From Juglans regia (Eukaryota > Streptophyta > Magnoliopsida > Fagales > Juglandaceae): DNA of 64,000 bases. The notes under the pieces were generated by a model. It saw nothing but the letters and a program-made list of their open reading frames with translations, was not told the origin of the DNA and did not search any database. Below, piece after piece: positions 35,877-48,300 of this stretch. Numbering within the stretch: position 1 is the first letter of the stretch; each line of letters opens with the position of its first letter. The stretch spans positions 24,006,270-24,070,269 of the forward strand of contig NC_049903.1 of the NCBI RefSeq assembly GCF_001411555.2, given 5' to 3'. A program made the position numbers and the translations under genes.

Positions 35877-38800
35877 TTACGCCTGATGAGCCGATGAGCA
35901 ACGATAGATCTCATCAGCATGAGCTGATGGAACATAGATTGCGTCTAACAGAGCACTGTGGGTTCGGCCGTAAAATACATACACCAGTGCTCCTACCAGC
36001 AACCATATTGAAACTCGGATCCATGTGGCAGTACTAAGAATTAAATTGGAAGAAAATTATTAGATGTTAGGCATGACTGGGACATATAATTGAAACTGAT
36101 TTAGTCAAAATGTTCGTCACCTAACAGCGAAAGAGAGAATAAAGCTTTATCTTTACACTCACCCAAGGTCAGCTAGTAAATATGTGTTTATAAGAATGCA
36201 GGAAACAGGCAGGAAGGGAACCAATGGGCAAGCGAAACCTGATTAAAAATGAAAAACAGAAACAAAAAGAAAAGGAAAAATATTATCAAATTATCTAGTC
36301 AGACTTGCCTCTTGCTTATTGCATGCATATAGGAATCTATTTTAAATTTTGTGGGTAATTTCCATGGAAATATAACATTGGATACAAAGAAAATAGTAGC
36401 ACTCCTAACAATGGCAGTCATATTCAAACTGTTCATCCATCTACCAGAAAAACTTTTAGGGAGAGAATACTCTTCTTGCTTGTCACCGTCTATGCTGTGC
36501 CTGACCTGAATTAATCTCATCAACATCTTAAATATACTGCTAAACATACCTCCAGAATGTCCAAAGTTGTGCCTAGCATCATCTTGGTCTATACAAGCGA
36601 GCACAATCAAACTGCACAACAGAAGAACTCCAACTCCACACAACGCAAAGCGAAGAATACTGGGTACAGTCAACAAGTTGTAACAGTTATGAAGCATAAA
36701 AACCAACTCAGATGAAGGTTGAAGAAACGTTTGGCTTCATCCAATGCAATAAATGTAAAGCCTATCAACCCCGAATAGTACCATTATGAAAACTAGACAA
36801 GATAATCACAAAGCTCAGCTAAATTATCATCTAGAAAGAACAACGGGTCAAATAGCATAACAGTTGAATCAAGTGTCAAATAGGGCCTTTAAATGGTACT
36901 GGCAAACTCTTTGCTATTGGCCAATCCGGCAAACTGAATGTATTTTGAATAGAAGTTGAACCAAGTTCACAGGGAAAGAATAGATCGATCAATAAGGTAC
37001 TGGCCAATAGACACTTGGTTGAGTTTTATTTTACTTGTAAAAAAAAAGTTAAAGGATTTCTTATGTCTAATTGAAAACAATTTAAATCAGTGGCCTAACA
37101 GTTGGATGGGGCTCGGTGTGAGAGACTAATTTTGATAATATTTTTCTTGGATGAGATTGAGTATCAATTTCTTAAGCATGTGAGGCATATAAATTAAAAT
37201 AAAAAAGGTTCTGAAGATAGTGAAAAGTGGACTAACCTGGGAAGGTATTGTGCTGAAGCTGCAGAAGCAAGGATAACAATGCCTATGCATAGAAGAGCTA
37301 TTGTCCAACCAGCAATTTTCCGCCTCATTTTTTCCTTCTGCTCATCTGTATAATTAATATGTAGGCAAAAGATGACATTAACTGGCAGATTTGAGAAAGG
37401 TGGAGGTGAAGAATGTTAAATATCAAATGCAATCTAAACTACAAGGATTCATAATCAGAAAGCATACGAATTGCATCATCAGATAATGACGATGCACAGA
37501 ATAATAATAATGGAAAAATGCTATTAAGAAGCCCCATTTGGTAGCACACCCCGCACACCCTCCACATCAGCGGAATGAAATGTCGACTTTACCCTCATAT
37601 AAAACAAAGCCTTTTGTTTTCCAGAGAATCACCCACAGGAGGAAGAAAAGAAGCCTCAATAAAGCTTCACTCATCCACGAGAGGGGAAAGAAATCCCCTT
37701 GACGCAAAGCAGAGCCCACGGGAGGGGAATCCATAGTCAAGCAAGCTTCACCATGGGAGGAAATCATTTTTGACGGAAACCATCCTTCCTTCCTTTCTCC
37801 TTCCTGATTTTATTAATATTAGATTTAGGAGTTCAAACCAGAGTTCTGAGTGACTATTAAAGCTGAAAGATTTCTTGAAAAATCATGTGGAAGAGAGGAA
37901 TCGGCAAAAAGGGGAACATGGAAGATAACCAATCAACATACCCTTAGGAAGAGTAACAACATCTAAATTCTATGATCCATTGTAGAGGTATATTAAATGG
38001 GAAAATTGGATTTTCAGCTAATTTAATCTTTGTGGGTTCAGAGTTTCACTCTTGATCTGCAGACAAAATCATGAAAAAGGTTAGAGTCTTGGTCCAGTAA
38101 AAGAATTGAGAAAGAGAGAGAGAAATGCAGTATGCTGGGTTTGTAGGCGAAATGCAGTGCGGCTGGGTTTTTGGGAGAAATGCGGTTCTGCTACCCCGAG
38201 AAGAAGACTTGCTATGCGTTGGAATGAGAGCAGAATGCACACTTCTGTTTTGTGGCCGAAATGTATTGTGGCTGGGTTTGTGGGAAAAACAGGTTCTGCT
38301 ACCTGGGAGAAGACGAGTTGCTGTGCGTTGCATTCGAATGAGAGCAAAATGCACTTCTGTTTTGTTTCAAAGAAGAAGAAGACTTGCCATTCATTATGTT
38401 TTTTTATTAATAATATCCCTCCAAGTCAGATGGTGTGCGGAGTGCGTTACTGTAAAGTGCTTCCCTGTAGCAGCCCCCATTATTATGTACGTTCTCCACA
38501 GGGTAGAGAAAAACTGCATAAAGCAAGTACCATATCGAAGAAAGTATACATATAGATATATAGATACACACATTAAAAGCTATAGGCAGCCCTAGAACCT
38601 CTAGCATGCAAAATTAGAGAAGATCCCCTTTAAGTTTAAGATTAACCACTTTATGGAAGCTGATCTCGTCATGCATATAGTGCTTATAGAGGGAAATGAA
38701 TGCTCGAATGTTTGAAGATAGTGAGAAGACTGACAGAAGTCAAGACACTTTTCTTTGGAACTCTATACCAGTTGATATTTTCCCAATCTTGCTTTTCTTC

Positions 38801-41800
38801 TTTTAATTTTCAGGACTTTCTAGTACTTTCTACATCTTCTGATTCGGTATATATCTTGCATACTTCCTGTGTACCAGAATTCAACCATTTTGCTTATCAC
38901 TAAAGTTTGACTTGCCAAAACAAGTTTAAGATTAACCAATTCCACTGAACTGAGTATGGTTGTCTGCATTATAGCATCTACTCTACCAACAATATCACTT
39001 AGCGTTTTGTTACCATTCTCCAATATCTATTCAAGTATGCAAGTTTCATAGATAGAACACAAAAATGATCTTCCTTTCTTTGTCTTCAACTATTTCTTTG
39101 TGTACAAGGGCTATGCCTATTTCATTCATATATATAATATTTATCTTTTACTTATAAAAAAAAAAAAAAACTATTTCTTTGTGAAAAGGTGGAGGAACTG
39201 GGATAATCTAACCAGGTAACGGATAACTGTGACCCAATGCATGCTGGATTGTTAGTAGCAACCTCCATGACCTGCATACTTGTTAAAAGATCTATCTTTT
39301 TCATTTGAAAACATTTTCACAAAGCATGAGTTCTAACAAATGTGGTTGAGTTGTCTCAAATGTTGATGGGATATTATTCAATATTGTTCTATATTAATTT
39401 CTTCTATATTATTTGTTGATATACTTTGCAATTTTATAATAATCATCAGGCATTATGAGGTAAGGACTTCATTTTTCTCACAGCTTCCCCAACTATTAGA
39501 AAGGAGTTTTAGTTCTTCAAGTGCATTTAAACGTTCTTTCAGTTTTCTTTCTTTGGAAAGAACCCTCAACCTTTTAACCATACAAAATCATTGTTAATGA
39601 TTCTCAATTACCATAAATATGCACTGAAACAAATTCAAATTCAATGATCTAATTGAGGCACTAGGCAACCAACACAAAGTTTACTAACAATTTTAAGCAC
39701 ATGGGTTTTGACAATCAACAAGAGTGCTCATATCTTTTCTATTTTCTTTTATCTGGGGGATAGCCTTAACCAGATGGGCAGATAACAGGTGAGGCGACCT
39801 GAAGGTTGTTTCTTTCCCTTACAGTGGCAATGTTAACTGTACTTCCATTTTAAGAAGGCATGCCATTGTAGTCTTATCATCCACGGATTGAGTAGGGACC
39901 CCTTATCACAGGTTAAAATACAAAATTTTAGAGCATGTACGCCAGTGTTACCTTGACTTACTCTCTTCTCAATGAGAGGAGATCCAAGTGATGCATCCCC
40001 TTTATCATGTAGATATTGACTATGATAAGAATCAGCAGGATCATTACTTTTATTGTAGTCGACTTCTTGAATATCATCACTGAACCGCAATGACATTGAG
40101 TCAATGGACTCTTGGAGTGATGATGGAAGTGGTACCTCATCTGGTGGAACGTATCTGAGTATCAAAACTGAAACTGCAACAGTTGTAAATGCAAGCAGTG
40201 TACCCACACTTACCTGTACCACTCAAAAAAAAAAAAAAAAACAGTAGAAGTAAGAACCACTCATCAATGATTCAATATTTATGTAACAAAGATCTGATCT
40301 TTTCCCATCAACTCTCTACAATTTCTACTTATAAGAAAAAAAAAACTCTACAATTTATAAACATATGTTTGCTTACCATCCCTGCCAATTGTGAAACATC
40401 CATAAAGAACGCCAGAGCTGCTGCAAAGATACCAGTTGTAATGGTACTCTTGACTGGAACGTGGGTGCGTTCACTAATATCTGAAAAAAATGAAGGCAAC
40501 AATCCATCTCTAGCCATCGCCATGAGAATTCGAGGCTGAAAATTGAAATGACAACACAGAGAATCCCATTTAGCATGTCTTCAGATTCCTATTTTGCAAT
40601 GAAGGAAAAAATGAGTTCATAGCAAATTAATATTTTGAGCAGATAGACCACAATGACGAAAGAAACAAAATTATCATGAGATCTCCACAAACTTAAACCT
40701 CATATACAAAAGTTACACAACAAATGCTTTAAAAACCCCCATAGATATGTACTCAAGCTTTTGGAGCATGAATTTATCATAAGGGGTACACTGCAAATTA
40801 TTTGCTCTCGTAAGCTTCCCCCAATAGATCCAAGTCCATTATCCTGTCATTTCTCCTTTTGCCATACTTATCTTGAACTATTGATCATGCATTGCGCTCA
40901 GCATCATTTGACGTCGGCCTTACATCCCTGGCTAACTACAGCAGACACCAGCTTACCATTTTGAAATAATTATACTTCTCCCAATACTTCATCATTTGTT
41001 TGCCTTGTAATGGATTCCATAATGCGTGGCACTTAATTCTAAGGCCATTTACCAATTAATTATTCTCAATAAAATTACCACTTACTGAAATTTTTTTATA
41101 TTTTGTTTGAATGTATTTATTGATTTATTTATTTGGTAATTTCCTTTTTCCATGGTGCAAATTTCAAGTTATTTCCAAGTCCAATTGAATAAGACCCAGA
41201 AAGACAAGATCAATTAATGCCGCTCACTACAACATATATCGTTTTTTGCCGCGGAGGTATCTAGTGGAAAAAGCCCCATTATTTGTGGGAAAAAGTTATT
41301 TCCCACCAAAACCGCTCATGGGTGATTCATGGGAAATAATCGGCGAGAAAAAGTATTATTACCCACGATAACTACAGTTTGTCGGAATTAATGACTTTTT
41401 CTGACGAGAATAGTCATGGAAAAAAATCATTTTGACATGGAAAATATGATGTACAAGTGACAACTCCCATACAGCAACCTTGTCAAGCCAGGAGTCCGTG
41501 ACACAAGCCTCATGTCTAACCTCAAGATGTAACATAAAAAGTTTTTGAGCAATTCAAAACAAGCCAAAGGGTAACACAAGATGTCAAGAACAAATTAAAG
41601 TTAGGAATTCAGAAAGCTAAGAACTATATGGATCGTATCCCACCAAATAATTTATGAATTTATAAACCATTAAGTGAAATACCAACTTATGTACCTGAGG
41701 AAGAAGTGAACCCAACAGACTGGCAGAGAGAGCAGTAACTGCCCCAGTTGTTATTATGTACCTACAATAGGAAGAACTGAGCTTCAAAACAAATGTTCAA

Positions 41801-42334
41801 ACATGGAAAGACCTCCAACATAGAGAATGCTTGGTACAACAAGCAAGAAGCAAAATATCATGCTTACACTGCCCAATCTACTCCATAGCTAGCAAATGCT
41901 GATGAGATAGGGGTGTCCGGATTCAAGGCATAATACGGTACTAGACCAACAATAACAGCGGATACAAGCATATACAAAATGCAACATAGAGACAATGCTA
42001 ATGCTATACCAAGGGGTAAATCTCGTTGAGGATTCTTCACCTACAATGAAAAATAAAAGGATTAAGGTTCCAAATTCCACGGAATGGCTGAATACTGCTG
42101 GAATAGTGCATTACGATCAAGATAAAGCAATTAGCTTCTAAAATACGAGTCGTGGCAAGGAAAACTTGTGTGAGTGTGTATGAGAGAGAGAGAGACTCTA
42201 AAACAAAATTTTTTGCATGATCCCCACCTAAAAGTGTATCCCCAGCCATATGAACTTATATTTCATCTTATTTGGTCTAAGATTAGGCAAACAATTAGCT
42301 TCTAAAAGACGAGGAGTCATTTGGCAAGTAAAAC

Positions 42335-42372
<38 letters not shown>

Positions 42373-45300
42373 GAACAGAGGAAAGAGAGATCCATTAGCT
42401 CTAAGTTAAAATCTTTTGCATTATCCACATCTAAAAGTGTATTGCCAGCCATACGAGCTTATATTATGTTCATCTCTGATTTGCTCTTCTCTTGACAACC
42501 TGATATAGTACTACATCTATTGAGTTCTTTTAGTTTTCTTAAGTCTTCCCTTTTTTTTCGTTTGGGGGGGGTGGGGGGTGGGATTCAGTGTTAAAGAGAA
42601 GATGGCAATTGCAGTATACAAAACTCACCAGGGAAGAACAATCACAGATCCAGTATCGGATTCTGCTACTCAATTGAAATAACCAAGCAAACTTAATTTA
42701 TCACGAGGGCCAGGGGACAGAGTGTTTACAAAAATGGGTGTTTTTTTTTTTATTTTTTTTATTTTTATTATTATTATTATTTTTAATTTATGATGAGAAA
42801 CCCCAGAAACGGGACAAATTTTAAGGCACAGAAGGTAGCACATCAAGCAAACAACATATGGTTACATTCTTGGCAGTTGGCCTTCTATAATCTTCCTCTC
42901 TTTTAAGACTCGACAGAACAAACAATAATAAAAAGCCATACAAGAAGCATACCTCCTCAGCTGTGCTGGTAACTGAATCAAAACCGATGTATGAAAAGAA
43001 GACTACTGCAGACCCAGCGAGCATGCCATTGACTCCAAATGTGAAATACCTATAGTATCAGAAGTAAAATGTGAGATAGACCAATAGCTGGATATAATGT
43101 CTAAGAGAAAGTAGTCAAAATGATATACATTACCCGCTAGGAAGTTCATATCCAACCCATCCATTCTTAAAACCTAAATATCCACCAACAATTATGATGA
43201 AAAGTAAGGCACCGATGTTTACTGTTGTTACAATGCTTTGTACCACCGAGCTCTGAAAAAATAGATGATTTCCTAAAGGAGGTAAGAAATTATAAAAAGA
43301 GGGAATAATCCCAACATAAGTTAAATGGATTACAATATTTTAAAACAAAATGACAGTGAATACCTCCTTGATCCCAATGCACAATAGTGCAGTCACAATA
43401 AGAACTAATACCGCCGCGCATGGATCGACAACAATGCCAAGCCCGGGTATGGTGTGACGGACCAAGAAAGCAGGCATTTTGTCTTCACCTCCAAAAAACA
43501 AGGCCTGAAAGATCAAAAAGAAGGGTAATATGTTATATTGGAAATAAGGATGTCCCACATGTCTTGCAGTCCATGATAGTCATCCCCAAGACGATTAAAT
43601 GAACCAACTTTTCTATGAAAATACAATATCTTCACAATCATAATTCCATTCAGAACTGAGTAAGTGATCATACCATACCCTATTACTGGCCCCGACAGCA
43701 TATATGATCTATTTATTCTTTTTCTCCTTTATGCTTTCTCAGGATAAAGCATAGGCACCAAGGTTAAATTAGTGCTCCCTTTCCAGTTTGGACACCATCT
43801 CACTTGTTTTCAGTAAAAGAATTCAACTCTCAAGCAGTGTCGGTAAAAGTGCACTTTTTTGCTGTGTGTGAGCTTAAAGCCAAAATAAAGCTTTTGTAAC
43901 TTTTAAAAAAAATTATAAAAACCAGTTCAAGACCCAGACAATGATGTAATCAATTATTCTTAAGTGTCTAGTTGATATTGAAAATCAATTACGTTCCATG
44001 GGGTGATCTTGTCATAAGTAATGTATATGCTTTGACCCAACATATTGTCCAAGTTGGCTTTCTAGATGGATTCATATTTGATTGCTTATGTTAGTATAGA
44101 AGTCAATAGCTACAATTCTTGAACTTTCTTGGTCATGGCCTTTTTCATATATTTTGATTGAATCATCTATTTTAATTTTGATTATGGTTGTCAATATCAT
44201 AGATGTGTATATTTAATAAAGTACAAGATAATGTAACAAAATATTATGTTCAAATTTTATGTAATTATTTTATTACGTTCCATAATACTCTAATAAATTG
44301 AGTCAATAGGGTAAATATATTACCAATTTTCTTTTTAAAGCTTTCATTTTGTATTTTATGGAGTTTTTGTTATTATACATCATTACTAAAAATGTGAGTG
44401 CTACTTCAATCAAGTGCACGCTTGCACTTTTGCACCGAGGCTCTAGACTGCGCTGTGCTTTATATGTGCGCCTAGCACTTTCACCAACACTGCTTTCAAG
44501 TTTGGACATATTCTCACCATGGCTCTATCTGTCTTGTTCTTTAGCTACATTATTTGAGGCAATTATTCTACATGACTACATAGAATTTACTGCAATTCAT
44601 TTAAAAGCGCAAAACATAGTAGGCCATGTCTTCTCCAGCTTACAGTTTATGGCACACTCCAATTCACCTATGAGCAAAAACAGTGAGATGCAACAATGGG
44701 AGGGGAATTGAAAAAGAAACAAACAATAAGGCACCATGTTTGGTTTTCGTGACAGACAAATAGTAGGGAGAATATTTATTATTGTTTTTGAACAGGGAAG
44801 GGGGAGCTCAATATTTGAAGAGAGATTACTCATAAAATTATATATATATATATATATATATATGAAGAGAGATTAATATAAGTCATGCAGAACATAATTT
44901 ACCGATAAAAAAAATTATACTAAAACGTGGTTATATGTGTTAAAAGACAAGTAGCAAACATCAGAGACTGTTTACAGCCAAATATCTAAATGAAAGGAAA
45001 AACAAATACTAGTGGCACGATGCCAATGATTATTTCGTAGAATACAAGTTATTAGATCTAACATGGCGCCATAAAATACTAACTTTTAAAACACAATCAC
45101 ATCCAGGATTTGTCATGTGTCAATATCTGAGTTCTAAAACATACTTGCAATCTCAAATAGGATGAGATTGTTGCCCATCTCACAGATTATATATTCCAAT
45201 ACTTAAATGGCTATAGTAGCATTCCCTCTGATGCTTGCTCAAATAAACTCGGAACCTAAGACCAGCCACAATTAAAAAGGTAAAGTGCACCATCATGTAA

Positions 45301-48300
45301 ATCTTAACCTTTGAGGTCTATGCTAAAACTGACCAGCAGTCCACTGTGTTCTTCGCATCTTTAAAACTTGCCAGAATCAATTGAATGTATGTGTTGATAA
45401 CTGAAAATTCCAATTTCTATCAATTTCACCGTGTCATTTATGTCACTTTTTAAGCAACTCCCATGAGACAAACATATGTAAACCAGGAATCACAATAATG
45501 GAGTTGTTCAAGTTCAAGGTTATGCATTTTCCACCACTGATTGTACTTCTACACCTTTGGTTTTGTGCACACTGACCTGGAAGGAGATGAATCCTGGAAG
45601 GAGATGAATCCGAAAAGAGTTTTGCTACTCATCATCCCCACACACCACACACCACACTTATTTTTATTTTTTTAAATTTATTTTGGTTTTATTCTTCCTA
45701 AATTAATTGAGTTATTCTACTTATCATCCATACACCACACATTTAGTAAGAGAAAAAAATTTAAAAATTTAAAAATTATGTCTGGTGTGTGGTGTAAAGA
45801 TGATGAGTAGAATTTTTCATAAAATATGATATGAATCATAGGCGTACAGTTAGATCTAATTACATTTTTTAACAGGAGTAGGGCTGTTCATATACACTGA
45901 TATTCCAAACTGACCCATTCTTCCCAAGCAGATCTAACTAATCTGTCAGCTTTAGACATATGGCAGCTTGGTGACGGAAGACATTTTTCCTTTCTGAAAC
46001 TCCACAGGTCAGAAAGCAAAACATGATCACCTGAATTCTGATTCTCTGTACCAATCATTTATGTTACCTATATATATAAATATATATATTTTTTATGTCG
46101 GGAACCTCTCCAAGGCAAGGCCATTCGGACCCACCCCTGTAGAGTAAACCTCGGTCTCTTGCACCGCACCCTCGGAAGTTTCCCTATATTGAATTGGTTA
46201 AATAGCTAGTTTTTCATCAAGGGTGTGGCCCCAAAGGATTGTTTGCATCCATGAAGTATTCAACCTTGGACCTAGAAGGGAGTGATACTCCAAGACCAAG
46301 GCCTTCACCACTTGGGCCAACCCATTAGGGTTTTACCTATATTTGTATCTACTTATATTTAGTTTCGAATGCTCACACATTTATAGGGCCACAAAGCAGT
46401 AGCAAAGGCCACTTGTTTGTGTTCTTGAAGCAGTGGAGAACAAAGCAAATAAGACTCGGATTTGGAAAAGAAGGTGAACAAGGAAGTGAAGGAAATGGTG
46501 TAATCAGCGCATGAGGTTCATTATCATTTTCGTTTCTGTAGATGTAAAAATTTGGCTACGACTAGGTGACTAAGTTGATAAGTTTGTATAGGATTAAATG
46601 ACTAAAATGATAGAGTTTATCCTATCATTAAGTTTGTAATTATGGATGAATGTAAAATAATTATTGACTTTATCTATAACAACATTGAGTCTATCTAGAA
46701 GTCTTAGAGTTTGTTTAGATAAGTCATCAATATAAAATTCGAGTTCACAAGGATTTGCACTTATCCAGAACAGAAGCTGAACAGAAATCAATTACTGCAG
46801 AGAAGAGTTACGCGACATGTTAGCAATCCTTCAGGAGACGTCTTCGGGAAAGATTCTATCCGTTAGCAGAATCCTACTGAAACTGGAACTCTTTCCAGAT
46901 AGTTTATTTAAGGGATTCTACTGGTTAAGATTTGTAGAGATTCATATCTACATATTTTCTAGAGCACTTTCTAATGCATTGTTTGGTAAGAAAATCCCTT
47001 AGTGAATTTTCATATTTGTAATCTCTCTTTGAGTGTATCGTGCTTCAAGTGTGGAGGATCGTGTGATTGAACTTCAGCCCCTAGGGTTCTAACAGGAAAG
47101 GCAATATTTGAAGATCGCCAGAGATTCTGGCTGCTACTGCGGTAGAAGACAAACGGGTCGTTTGTTTGGGCAAGTAAGAGAGTCAAGTTGCAAAAGTTTT
47201 ATAATTGATTTCAAATAATAAAATTGATTTTCCTGGGTTTGGCTACCCCGTAGGGTTTTACCTTTAAAGAGTTCTTTAAAGGATTTCCCTTTGATACCAA
47301 TTTTAGTGTTATGCAATTTATTTATTTATTTTGATAAGTAGTGTTATGCAATTTATTTATTTTATGTATTTGATTGTTTATTAAATTAATTGCATGCTTG
47401 AATACTAATCAATTTGTTGAGTGAATTGGTAGATATTTCTGTTGCATTACAGGGGTACTTGGGTAATTTCAATTGGCATCAGAGTGCGATTCACTCATTC
47501 GAGTGTGATCCGTTCCCTTGTTGACTATGTCACTACATGTCCCGCCACACTTTGATGGAGAAAACTATGCATATTGGAAAGTTCGTATGAGGGCTCTTCT
47601 CAAATCGTTGGATGAACGTGTGGCATTCCGTTGAAAAAGGATGGACTAAACCAGCAACAAGTATTGGTGCTTGGACAAAAGATGAGATCAACAACTATAA
47701 TTGGAATAGAATGGACTGAATGCTATATTCATGACTGTTTCTCCGGAAGAATGTAAAAGAATCTGCATGTGTGAGATTGCTAAAGAAGCATGAGACATCT
47801 TGGACGTTACACACGAATGAAAAAAAATTGTGAAATACTCAAAATTACAATTGCTTACTTCAAAATTTGAAGAGATTAAGATGTTGGAAGATGAAAGTTT
47901 TAATGATTTTTATGCTAAGCTTAACGATATTGTTAATTCCAAGTTTAATCTCGGTGAGAAGGTGGAAGATTCAAGGGTCGTGAGAAAAATTTTGAGGTCT
48001 CTACTTGAAAGATTTCAGCCTAAGGTTACTGTCATTGAGGAAAGTAAGGATTTGAATGGAATAAAGGTTGAAGAGCTGGTTGGTTCCTTACAAATGTATG
48101 AATCCTCACTTCCTCAGATAAGAAAAAGTAAGTCTATTGCTTTAAAAACAATAAATGATGATCAAGATGATTTTTCTGATAAATAAAGTTTGAACGATGA
48201 GGATATAGATCTCATTGCAAGGAAAATCAGTAAATTTTTGTTTACCAAGAAAGTTAGTGGAAAGCAAAAACAGGGTAATGAATTTTTTGCAAAGAAAAAA

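Noticed and set aside
38106..38595. Two overlapping plus-strand ORFs of about 150 codons
   Set aside because: They lie in a tandem duplication inside CAT4 intron 10, in two frames at once, with no domain.
39962..40213. Ending CAT4 exon 10 at the GTAAGT donor
   Set aside because: The exon 11 phase requires one extra base; this choice gives TGA after six codons. It is kept only as an alternative splice finding.
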